Positions 26,553 to 33,865 of a stretch of 36,043 bases of DNA are shown here, piece after piece (the stretch's first letter is position 1; each line of letters starts with the position of its first letter). This DNA is from Mesorhizobium sp. LSJC280B00 (lineage in GTDB: Bacteria > Pseudomonadota > Alphaproteobacteria > Rhizobiales > Rhizobiaceae): positions 88,764-124,806 of the forward strand of contig NZ_AYVL01000002.1 of NCBI RefSeq assembly GCF_000502835.1, read 5' to 3'. The translations under genes and the position numbers were made by a program. Below the pieces are notes generated by a model. It saw nothing but the letters and a program-made list of their open reading frames with translations, searched no databases and was not told where the DNA came from.

Positions 26553-28322
26553 GTGTCACTTCTGCAAATCTACTGGCGAGCCCTTGGTTATCTCGCTGCC
26601 GACAGGAAACGCGTTGCGTTTATCTGCGGGGCGAATGTCGCGCTTGCCATTATCGCCATTCTCGAGCCGATCATGTTCGGCCGGGTGATCGATGCCATTT
26701 CGGACCGCGGCTCGGTGTTCTCGACGCTCGCAATGTGGGCCGGCATTGGCGCTTTCAATATCGTCGCCTTCGTTCTGGTGGCGCGCGGCGCTGATCGCTT
26801 TGCCCACCAGCGGCGCAGCGAGGTTCTTTGCCAGTCGTTCGAGCGCGTCATCACCATGCCGCTTGCCTGGCATCATCAGCGCGGCACCTCCAATTCCCTG
26901 CACACGCTTCTGCGGGCGGTCGAGACCCTGTTCAGCCTCTGGCTCGAATTCATGCGGCAGCACCTGTCGACAGCGGTCGCGTTGGTTCTGCTGGTGCCCA
27001 CGGCGCTCAGCATGGATATCCGCATGTCGATGGTGCTGCTGGCGCTTGGCGCGCTCTATGTCGGCATCGGACGGCTGGTGATGCGGCGCACCAAGGAAGG
27101 CCAGGCGGCCGTGGAGCGTCACTACCACAAGGTGTTTGCGCATGTGACCGACTCGGTCAGCAACGTCGCCGTCCTCCAGAGCTACAACCGCATCGGCCAC
27201 GAGACCGAGGCGCTGAAGCGCTACGTCAAGAATCTGCTCGATGTGCAGAACCCCGTGCTCGACTGGTGGGCAATGGCCAACGCGCTGCATCGCCTGTCGT
27301 CGACGATTTCGATGATGGTGGTGCTTCTGATTGGCGCCTACCTGGTGACGCACGGCCAGTTGCGCATCGGCGACGTCATAGCCTTTACCGGCTTTGCCAC
27401 GCTGCTGATTGCCCGGCTCGACCAGATGTCGGCTTTCGCCAACCAGATTTCCGAGGCACGCGCCAAGCTCGAGGAATTCTATCATCTCGAGGACTCCGCT
27501 TCCGATGCCGCCGAGCCCGACGGGCTGCGCGACCTCGTCAACGTCACGGGTCACGTGCGTTTCGAGAACGTCTGCTTCGAGTTCGGCAATTCCGGGCAGG
27601 GCGTCGACGACGCGTCGTTCGAGGTCCAGGCCGGCCAGACCGTCGCCATCGTCGGCCCCACGGGCGCCGGCAAGACGACGCTCATCAACCTTCTGCAGCG
27701 CGTCTTCACCCCGTCCAGCGGCCGTATCCTGATCGACGGCATCGACACCCGCACGGTGACCCGCAAGTCGCTGCGCCATTCGATCGCCACCGTCTTCCAG
27801 GATGCCGGCCTGCTCAACCGCTCGATCGAGGACAACATCCGCGTCGGCCGCGCGGAGGCGACCTATGACGAGGTCCATGCCGCGGCCAATGCCGCCGCCG
27901 CGCAGGATTTCATCCTGTCAAAGTGCGAGGGCTACGACACGGTCGTCGGCGAACGCGGCGGACAGCTGTCCGGTGGCGAGCGCCAGCGCATCGCGATCGC
28001 CCGCGCCGTGCTGAAGGACGCGCCCATCCTGGTTCTCGACGAGGCGACCAGCGCGCTCGACGTCGAGACGGAAGACCGCGTCAAGGACGCCATCGACGAA
28101 TTGCGGCGCGGCCGCACCACCTTCATCATCGCCCACCGCCTGACCACCGTTCGCGACGCCGATCTGGTCGTGTTCATGGACAAGGGCCGGGTGGTCGAGA
28201 TGGGCGGGTTCACCGAACTGTCGCTGCGCAACGGTCGCTTCGCCAGCCTGCTGCGCGCCGGCGGCCTGCTCAACGACGAGGAGGTCCGCCGCCTCAGCCG
28301 TCCGGTGAACGAAGCCGCCTGA
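26553..28322 (+). CDS. ndvA: cyclic beta-glucan exporter NdvA (ABC transporter)
   Basis: This 589-aa half transporter has an N-terminal six-helix export domain (about 15-310) fused to an ATPase domain (about 335-575). It carries Walker A GPTGAGKTT, signature LSGGERQRIAIARAVL, Walker B ILVLDEATSALD and the H-loop IIAHRLTTV. The N-terminus MSLLQIYWRALGYLAADRKR is characteristic of NdvA/ChvA. It flips cyclic beta-1,2-glucan made by NdvB into the periplasm. The start is GTG, with GGAG 9 nt upstream. It forms a functional pair with ndvB, but the 363-bp gap suggests it has its own promoter. Confidence 0.96.
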   Translation: MSLLQIYWRALGYLAADRKRVAFICGANVALAIIAILEPIMFGRVIDAISDRGSVFSTLAMWAGIGAFNIVAFVLVARGADRFAHQRRSEVLCQSFERVITMPLAWHHQRGTSNSLHTLLRAVETLFSLWLEFMRQHLSTAVALVLLVPTALSMDIRMSMVLLALGALYVGIGRLVMRRTKEGQAAVERHYHKVFAHVTDSVSNVAVLQSYNRIGHETEALKRYVKNLLDVQNPVLDWWAMANALHRLSSTISMMVVLLIGAYLVTHGQLRIGDVIAFTGFATLLIARLDQMSAFANQISEARAKLEEFYHLEDSASDAAEPDGLRDLVNVTGHVRFENVCFEFGNSGQGVDDASFEVQAGQTVAIVGPTGAGKTTLINLLQRVFTPSSGRILIDGIDTRTVTRKSLRHSIATVFQDAGLLNRSIEDNIRVGRAEATYDEVHAAANAAAAQDFILSKCEGYDTVVGERGGQLSGGERQRIAIARAVLKDAPILVLDEATSALDVETEDRVKDAIDELRRGRTTFIIAHRLTTVRDADLVVFMDKGRVVEMGGFTELSLRNGRFASLLRAGGLLNDEEVRRLSRPVNEAA

Positions 28323-28335
28323 GCAGCGCGGCTTG

Positions 28336-28525
28336 CCTTCTCCCCTTGCGGGAGAAGGTGGCCTCGCGAAGCGAGGTCGGATGAGGGGTGCTCCAGCTTG
28401 GCGCAAATCTTCATCCAAATCCAGACTTCGGCGCACGGCGATCATTGGCGCCTCACTCCGTCCAGCACCCCTCATCCGGCTCGACGCTACGCGCCGATCC
28501 ACCTTCTCCCGCAAGGGGAGAAGGG
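28336..28525. repeat. long palindromic intergenic repeat (family 1, copy B)
   Basis: Same architecture as 8784-8972: CCTTCTCCCCTTGCGGGAG-type arms facing each other around a central spacer, with ATGAGGGGTG and its complement next to the spacer. The second hairpin reads CCTCGC-GAA-GCGAGG (28362-28376), against CCGAGC-GAA-GCTCGG in the other copy, so the stem is kept by paired changes. It lies between ndvA and ccmC, both on the + strand. Confidence 0.85.
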
Positions 28526-28581
28526 AAGACGTACCGCCGCTGCGGTTGCCGCAACTCCGCCGGCGGTCTATGTAAAGCCGC

Positions 28582-29334
28582 ATGAGCGATACGACTTCAC
28601 GCCTCTCCGGCTGGATGGACCTTGCCAACCCGACGCGGTTCGTCGCGCTGGTCGACAAGGTGGTGCCGTGGTTGGCGAGCGTGGCCGCCATCGTCCTCGG
28701 CGTGGGTCTCTATATGAGCTTCACGGCGCCTGAGGACTTCCAGCAGGGCATCACCGTTCGCATCATGTATATCCACGTGCCTTTCGCCTGGCTTGCCATG
28801 ATGTGCTACACGCTGATGGCGGTCTCGGCACTGGGCACGCTGGTCTGGCGCCATCCGCTGGCTGACGTGGCGCTAAAATCGGCGGCACCCATCGGCGCCG
28901 TCTTCACCGCCCTTGCACTGATCACCGGTTCGATCTGGGGCAAGCCGATGTGGGGCACCTGGTGGGTGTGGGACGCGCGGCTGACCTCGGTCTTCATACT
29001 GTTCCTGATGTATCTCGGCATCATCGCGCTGACCCGCGCGCTCGACGATGCCGGGCGCGCCGCCTGGGCCGCCGCCATCATCACCCTGGTCGGCTTCATC
29101 AACATTCCGATCATCAAATTTTCGGTCGACTGGTGGAACACGCTGCATCAGCCGGCGTCGGTGTTCCGGCTTGGCGGGCCGACCATCGATCCAAGCCTGT
29201 TGTGGCCGTTGCTGGTGATGGCACTCGGCTTCACAGTGCTGTTCTTCGCGCTGCATCTGATGGCGATGCGCACCGAGATCCGGCGCCGCCGCGTCATTTC
29301 GATGCGCCGGGTTGCCGCGAGGCAGGCTAACTGA
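28582..29334 (+). CDS. ccmC: haem exporter / cytochrome c maturation protein CcmC
   Basis: This 250-aa inner-membrane protein has six hydrophobic helices. It carries the tryptophan-rich motif WGKPMWGTWWVWDARLTS (119-136) and two periplasmic haem-ligand histidines, H65 (YIHVPFAW) and H189 (NTLHQP). These are 124 residues apart, the same spacing as E. coli H60/H184. CcmC delivers haem to CcmE for c-type cytochrome assembly. It is oddly placed: the + strand gene before it is ndvA and the next gene is convergent. ccmA, ccmB, ccmD and ccmG are not adjacent, and repeats border it on both sides. Confidence 0.96.
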   Translation: MSDTTSRLSGWMDLANPTRFVALVDKVVPWLASVAAIVLGVGLYMSFTAPEDFQQGITVRIMYIHVPFAWLAMMCYTLMAVSALGTLVWRHPLADVALKSAAPIGAVFTALALITGSIWGKPMWGTWWVWDARLTSVFILFLMYLGIIALTRALDDAGRAAWAAAIITLVGFINIPIIKFSVDWWNTLHQPASVFRLGGPTIDPSLLWPLLVMALGFTVLFFALHLMAMRTEIRRRRVISMRRVAARQAN

Positions 29335-29352
29335 CCGCCGTCGAGTTCCTTC

Positions 29353-29512
29353 GCGCCCCCCTCTGGCCTGCCGGCCATCTCCCCCTCCAGGGGGGAGATT
29401 GAATGTCACGTATCGTTTCGCCAATCGCGAATGTTGAAAGAGAGGCGCTACCGGCGAAGCTACCGATCTCCCCCCTTGAGGGGGAGATGGCCGGCAGGCC
29501 AGAGGGGGGCGC
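29353..29512. repeat. nested palindromic repeat (family 2) with 32-bp perfect arms
   Basis: The arms 29353-29384 and 29481-29512 are exact reverse complements over 32 bp. They start GCGCCCCCCTCTGGCC and include CTGCCGGCCATCTCCCC. Each arm end also folds on itself (ATCTCCCC facing GGGGAGAT). The 96-bp centre is unrelated. The hairpin at 13996-14032 in the hut operon is a shorter relative. Here it separates the convergent ccmC and D-threonine aldolase-like genes. Confidence 0.85.
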
Positions 29513-29579
29513 TGTCCGGGCGCTGTCCCTCCAGCGTTTGAAGGATTTTGTACCTGAAGCGCACGCGCTCCAGCTGGAC

Positions 29580-30638
29580 TCACCCCATCCGTCCTCGCGC
29601 CTTGACCGGGAGCGTCTCGATCACCTTGTCGCCTTCGATCAGATGCACCTCGTCGAACAGGTTGGTGACGACGCAGCAATGGTCGGGCACGACGCGCACG
29701 CGCTCGCCGATGCGAAGCTCGGCGCCGCCTGACAGCGTGACGTTGCCGTGCTCTTCGCTGAGGCTGGTCACCCTTGCGCCTGAAATGCCCAGCAGCTCGC
29801 CGAAATCGGCGAGCCCCAGCGTATCGCTGGACAGAGCCTTGCTGCCGGCGTCGAGGATGGCGCGTATCGGCGTTGGGTGGCTGACCACCGTCGACAGCAC
29901 CGTCAGTGCGCAATCGTCGAGGCTGCCGACGCCTTTGGCGACCTGGTAGCGGTCGAGATAGATGTAGGTGCCGGGCCGGTATTCGGTAACGACGCTATGC
30001 TCGCCGGAACGCCACATATCGGGTGTGCCGCCGCTGGAGATGCGCTCGCAAGAAAGGCCGGCTGCGGCAAGTGCTTGCTGCGCATCGGCGAGCCACGCCT
30101 CGGTCTCGGCGGCGCGGCCAGCCCCCGGGTAGGTCATCAAGCCGCCGAAGACGAGCCCCCGGACCTTGTCGATCTCGCTCGCCAGCGCGACTGCCTCGCC
30201 GGCCGACTGCACACCGCAGCGGCCCATGCCGGTGTCGCATTCGACCAGCACCGGCAGGCGGTGGCCGGGATCGGTAAAGGTGGCGGCAAGTCCCATCAGC
30301 GTGTCCATGCTGTCCGTTGTCACCGACAGGGTTACGCGGCCGTGCAGCGCCTTGAGGCGCTCCAGCTTGGCCCGCCCGAGGATATTGTAGGGCAGAAAGA
30401 TGTCGGTCAGTCCGGCGTCGGCCATGACCTCGGCCTCGCCGATCTTCTGGCAGGTGATGCCGACGGCGCCGGCCGCGATCTGCTTCTTTGCCCAGTAGGG
30501 CAGTTTGTGGGTCTTGATGTGCGGCCTGAGCTTCAGCCCGTGCCGGTCGGCATGGGCCTGCGCCCGCGCGATATTGGCTTCGGCGCGGCCGGCATCGATC
30601 AGGATCGCCGGCGTATCGAGGTCGTCTATGCTGCGCAT
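29580..30638 (-). CDS. D-threonine aldolase / D-serine dehydratase-like PLP enzyme
   Basis: This 352-aa protein has an alanine-racemase-type PLP barrel at the N-terminus (DDLDTPAILIDAGRAEANIARAQ; RPHIKTHK at 38-45 carries the PLP lysine) and the D-serine dehydratase-like C-terminal domain. The metal pair appears as H320 and C322 in VVPDHCCVVTN. His-x-Cys is the zinc form of eukaryote-type D-serine dehydratases, whereas D-threonine aldolases use His-x-Asp, so the substrate could be D-serine, D-threonine or a related beta-hydroxy D-amino acid. The ATG at 30638 has a GGTGAG RBS. It is divergent from the D-lyxose isomerase-like gene. The frame to 30803 adds a non-family N-terminus. Confidence 0.9.
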   Translation of the reverse strand: MRSIDDLDTPAILIDAGRAEANIARAQAHADRHGLKLRPHIKTHKLPYWAKKQIAAGAVGITCQKIGEAEVMADAGLTDIFLPYNILGRAKLERLKALHGRVTLSVTTDSMDTLMGLAATFTDPGHRLPVLVECDTGMGRCGVQSAGEAVALASEIDKVRGLVFGGLMTYPGAGRAAETEAWLADAQQALAAAGLSCERISSGGTPDMWRSGEHSVVTEYRPGTYIYLDRYQVAKGVGSLDDCALTVLSTVVSHPTPIRAILDAGSKALSSDTLGLADFGELLGISGARVTSLSEEHGNVTLSGGAELRIGERVRVVPDHCCVVTNLFDEVHLIEGDKVIETLPVKARGRMG

Positions 30639-30810
30639 GGTCTCACCATCCGAAAATTGGTTGACCTTATGGCCCTGATCGGACCGCATGTCATGGGGCC
30701 AGCGACAGCAGTTTGCATCGACACCGGATGGACGTTCGGCTATTGCGGTTTGAGCAATTCCAGGAAAAGTGTGAAACGGTTTTCCGTCCGGAATTGCGTC
30801 CAAAAAAAGA

Positions 30811-30851
30811 TAGAACGGTTCATCGTTTCCGTGAAACGATGAACCGTTCTA
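30811..30851. promoter_or_regulatory. 41-bp palindrome between divergent genes: operator or hairpin
   Basis: The 19-bp arms (30811-30829, beginning TAGAACGGTTCATCG, and 30833-30851) are perfect inverted repeats around CGT. The centre CGTTTC-CGT-GAAACG resembles a repressor half-site pair. It ends 33 bp before the isomerase start. On the - strand the same hairpin is followed by TCTTTTTTT, so it could also terminate leftward transcription. Which role applies cannot be read from sequence. Confidence 0.7.
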
Positions 30852-30884
30852 GCGCTCGCAAAGCGACGGGAAGGAACCACGATC

Positions 30885-31571
30885 ATGAAACGCTCCGCCA
30901 TCAACGATATCATCCGCGACGCCGACGCCTTCATCCGCTCGTTCGGCTACATCATGCCGCCCTTCGCCTACTGGTCGCCGGAAGAGATGAAGGCGCGCCG
31001 GCAGGATTCGTCGGCAATCTTCTCGTCGCGGCTTGGCTGGGACATCACCGACTACGGCCAGGAGAAATTCGACGAGCTCGGCCTGTTCCTGTTCACCGTT
31101 CGCAACGGCCGCTACGAGGACATGAAGAAGGGCATGGGCATGCTTTATGCCGAAAAGATCATGATCTCGCGCAAGGATCAGCTGTCGCCGATGCACCGCC
31201 ACAACATCAAGGCCGAGGACATCATCAACCGTGGCGGCGGCAAGCTGGTGCTGGAGCTGTTCATGCATGATCGCGATGGCGGCATCGATCCGAAGGCCGA
31301 AGTATCGGTGCCTGTCGACGGAACCATCCACAGACTACCTGCGGGTGGGCTCCTGAAGCTCGACCCAGGCCAGAGCGTCACTTTGCTGCCGGGTGTCTGG
31401 CATGCCTTCTGGGCCGAGGGCAAGGACGTGCTGATCGGCGAGGTCTCGACCGTCAACGACGATCTCACCGACAACGTCTTCCGCGAGCCGATCGGCCGCT
31501 TCGCGGACATCGACGAGGACACAGCACCGCTGCACCTGCTGGTATCCGATTATGAGAAGTGGGTGGGGTAG
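30885..31571 (+). CDS. D-lyxose ketol-isomerase-like cupin
   Basis: This 228-aa protein matches the D-lyxose isomerase cupin family (D-lyxose to D-xylulose, often also D-mannose to D-fructose). The metal ligands are H104 and H106 (SPMHRHNIKAED), E111 and H173 (GVWHAFWAEG), close to E. coli numbering H103, H105, E110, H171. The length is standard. GGAAGGA precedes the ATG. It stands 34 bp after a long palindrome and is divergent from the PLP enzyme. No sugar transporter, kinase or regulator is adjacent, so the in vivo sugar is open. Confidence 0.9.
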   Translation: MKRSAINDIIRDADAFIRSFGYIMPPFAYWSPEEMKARRQDSSAIFSSRLGWDITDYGQEKFDELGLFLFTVRNGRYEDMKKGMGMLYAEKIMISRKDQLSPMHRHNIKAEDIINRGGGKLVLELFMHDRDGGIDPKAEVSVPVDGTIHRLPAGGLLKLDPGQSVTLLPGVWHAFWAEGKDVLIGEVSTVNDDLTDNVFREPIGRFADIDEDTAPLHLLVSDYEKWVG

Positions 31572-31736
31572 GGGAGGAGGTGGCGCTGGTTGGAAATGCC
31601 GGAACCGATAGCTAGGAGTCCCAATTCAGCTGCTGCAAAAATGTCCGAATACCGATTGTGCTGTCACTGAATTCGCTCGTGCTGTGCAGTGAAAAAACGA
31701 TATCCACCGTGGGCGGCGCTTCTATTCTCGCTATTA
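31572..31736. other. AT-richer intergenic segment, nothing recognised
   Basis: The segment after the isomerase stop has lower GC and short homopolymers unlike the flanking genes, and continues into the small frame at 31737-31961. I see no terminator with a clear T-run, no repeat family and no coding sequence of known type. It could be remnant DNA. Confidence 0.4.
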
Positions 31737-31961
31737 TTAGGCGCACTCCGTCATCCAGGTCTCAACGCCCGTTTCTCGTTTCCAATTTCCTCCCACTTGC
31801 TGAAGTCGGGGGGAGGAATCGTCGAATTGCTCTCGCATCGATTCGTCGTTTGGAAAGGGAGTGTCGGTGAGGCTGCTGAATTCTTCCCAGGACCCAGACA
31901 CTGCTGCCTGAATTGCGCGCTCAATTCGGGATTTTTCGGTCTCGCTAATTTTGACTTGCAT
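31737..31961 (-). CDS. hypothetical 74-aa protein after the RDD gene
   Basis: A hydrophilic frame begins MQVKISETEKSRIERAIQ and ends in tandem TAA TAA stops. It lies on the same strand as, and 19 bp downstream of, the RDD gene stop, so it could be the last gene of the MoxR operon. The N-terminal half is predicted helical. An ATG at 31991 would add 10 residues and overlap the RDD stop. The composition is less GC-rich than its neighbours (AAA, ATT, TTC, CGA codons), which may mean acquisition or a non-coding remnant. The upstream GGAG is 13 nt away and AAGG only 1-4 nt, so the RBS is poor. I recognise no family. Confidence 0.4.
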   Translation of the reverse strand: MQVKISETEKSRIERAIQAAVSGSWEEFSSLTDTPFPNDESMREQFDDSSPRLQQVGGNWKRETGVETWMTECA

Positions 31962-31980
31962 CGCCTTCGGTCTCTCCGCC

Positions 31981-32847
31981 CTACCGCGCATGCTTGTCGG
32001 CCCTGCGGTTGCCCAGCAGCAGCTTGCGCTCGAGATGCGCCCGCAATTCCCCGTAGTACACCGTCAGGAACGGGCGTGCGTCATGGGCTTGGGGTGCCGC
32101 GCCGATCTTGCGTCCGATCGTTTCGGCCACCGTCCGCAGGGCGAAATAGTCGTCGCGGCGCAGCACCTCCTCCAGCTTGTGGAGTTCGGCAATCCCGTAG
32201 GCATCGAGTTGGGCGTGGCTGAACCGGAAGGCGCCGGCCGCCGGATCCTGCCGTGCCGACAGGTCTTCAAGCAAGGCGCGCTTCGGCGCCTCGACCACCC
32301 AGGTCCCCGCCAACAGGTCGCCGATCCGCATGCGGTCTCGATTGAACAGCGGGAACAAGGCAAACAACAGCGTCCACACCAGTCCGAACACCGTCGTCAG
32401 CGTGTCGGCGAGGTCGGTCCCGCTGCGTCCAACGATGATCGACAGCGGCAGGAACACCTCGATCTCGCGCATCAGGTTGCGGGCGATGACCTGGTCGATC
32501 GACAGGCCGTCTCCGCTGCGCGACGCGACCCGGATGCCGACGATCCGCTTGCCGGGCGTAGCCGCGCGCCGGCCCGCTTCGAAAACGATGAAGTAGGCGT
32601 TGCGCAGAAAGAAGATCAGGATGATCCAGACTACGAAGAGCGGCTGAAATCCCTCGCTGCCAAGGCCTCCCACCCCGAACAGCGCGACGATCGTGATCAC
32701 GATTGCAGCCACGGCGATGAACACGATGTCGAGCAGGAAGGCGGAGGCCCGCGTGCCGGCGTCAGCAAGCCTAATCCGGAGATCGACGCCTTCGGGCGTG
32801 ATCAGCGGCCGTATAGCCGCGAAGGCGGCGCGTTTAACGATCGCCAT
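31981..32847 (-). CDS. RDD family membrane protein
   Basis: This 288-aa protein has an RDD-like domain: IRLADAGTRASAFLLDIVFIAVAAIVITIV with the charged residues entering helix 1, a second helix at FVVWIILIFFLRNAYFIVFE, the loop GRRAATPGKRIVGIRV, and later helices to FALFPLFNRDRMRIGDLLAGTWVVEA. 'F.....R.GDLLaGT.Vv' is typical of RDD proteins. The C-terminal hundred residues are cytosolic and charged. RDD function is generally unknown, with suggested transport roles. The ATG at 32847 gives a 14-bp overlap with the SpoIIM-like gene; the frame to 32970 only extends antisense into it. Confidence 0.9.
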   Translation of the reverse strand: MAIVKRAAFAAIRPLITPEGVDLRIRLADAGTRASAFLLDIVFIAVAAIVITIVALFGVGGLGSEGFQPLFVVWIILIFFLRNAYFIVFEAGRRAATPGKRIVGIRVASRSGDGLSIDQVIARNLMREIEVFLPLSIIVGRSGTDLADTLTTVFGLVWTLLFALFPLFNRDRMRIGDLLAGTWVVEAPKRALLEDLSARQDPAAGAFRFSHAQLDAYGIAELHKLEEVLRRDDYFALRTVAETIGRKIGAAPQAHDARPFLTVYYGELRAHLERKLLLGNRRADKHAR

Positions 32848-33865
32848 GCCGCACCGCCCGGAACAGGTAGAAATAACCGATCCACAGCACCAGCATGCCA
32901 CCGCCAATGCCGTAGCGCGTGACGTCGCTGGTGATGGTCTGCCTGCCAATGCCCTCGAGCAGCCCGGCAAACAGCAGCATGACTGAGACCCCGACCATGG
33001 CGTTCGCGGCGATGCGTCCGGCGCGAGCCGCTGCCGCCATGCGTGTCAATTCGCCGGGAAAGGCGATGCTGGTGCCGATGCGCATGCCGGCCGCGCCGGC
33101 CAAAGCGATCGCGAACAATTCGCTGGTGCCGTGGATGGCCAGCCAACCGCCGAGCTCCATGCCAAGCCCCTTGGACCAATAGACTTGGAACAACGCCCCG
33201 ATCATGCAGCCGTTGAACAGCATCAGCAGCACCGTCGGCACCGCGAAGGCGAAGCCAAGGGCGAAGGCCAGGATTGCGACCTGGACGTTGTGCGTGAACA
33301 GATAGGCGGCAAAGCCTGAGAGAAAGCCATTGTCGCCATCATAAAGCATGCCTCGCAGCAGTTCGGCCGAGGTGTCGGGGCCGCGGCCTCCTGCCAGGCC
33401 GGGCGGGATGATCGCGCCGAACCAGCTCTTGTCGGATGCCACCAGCCAGGCGCCTGCACCAATGCCGATCACCATCAGCGCGACCGACGCCAATGTCTCG
33501 CGCCACAGGTCGCGAATGGCTTCGGGCCAGTCATGCAGGAAGAAATCGGCGAGGCGCTGCCGCAGCCCGCGGCGCGCGCCGTAGAGATAGAAATAACCGC
33601 GCAGGGACAGCGCTTCGAGATAGCCGACCAGCGCATTATCGAGCGAGGTCGCGCGCGCCACCGACAGGGAAGACAGCGCCGATCGATAGAGCAGCGGCAG
33701 CGACAGCAGCTCCTCTTCGGAAAGCGTCCGCGGCGCACGCTTCTCGACACGCGCCAGCAGCGCCTCGAATGCTTTCCAGTCGGCCTCGCGCTCGCGGCGG
33801 AAGCTGGCTAGCGACTGGCGTACCGCGTCGCCGCGCATCGCATTGCCGCGTACCGGCGCCGTCAC
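32834..33865 (-). CDS. stage II sporulation protein M (SpoIIM)-like membrane protein
   Basis: This 343-aa protein has a cytosolic helical N-terminus (about 1-115; FRREREADWKAFEALLARVEKRAPRTLSEEELLSLPLLYRSALSSLS) and then about five to six helices. FTHNVQVAILAFALGFAFAVPTVLLMLFNGCMIGALF and GGWLAIHGTSELFAIALAGAAGMRIG are the conserved SpoIIM/DUF95 segments. In Bacillus SpoIIM acts with SpoIID and SpoIIP in peptidoglycan remodelling during engulfment. This organism group does not sporulate, so the protein has another role. It overlaps DUF58 (4 bp) and RDD (14 bp). Confidence 0.9.
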   Translation of the reverse strand: MTAPVRGNAMRGDAVRQSLASFRREREADWKAFEALLARVEKRAPRTLSEEELLSLPLLYRSALSSLSVARATSLDNALVGYLEALSLRGYFYLYGARRGLRQRLADFFLHDWPEAIRDLWRETLASVALMVIGIGAGAWLVASDKSWFGAIIPPGLAGGRGPDTSAELLRGMLYDGDNGFLSGFAAYLFTHNVQVAILAFALGFAFAVPTVLLMLFNGCMIGALFQVYWSKGLGMELGGWLAIHGTSELFAIALAGAAGMRIGTSIAFPGELTRMAAAARAGRIAANAMVGVSVMLLFAGLLEGIGRQTITSDVTRYGIGGGMLVLWIGYFYLFRAVRHGDR

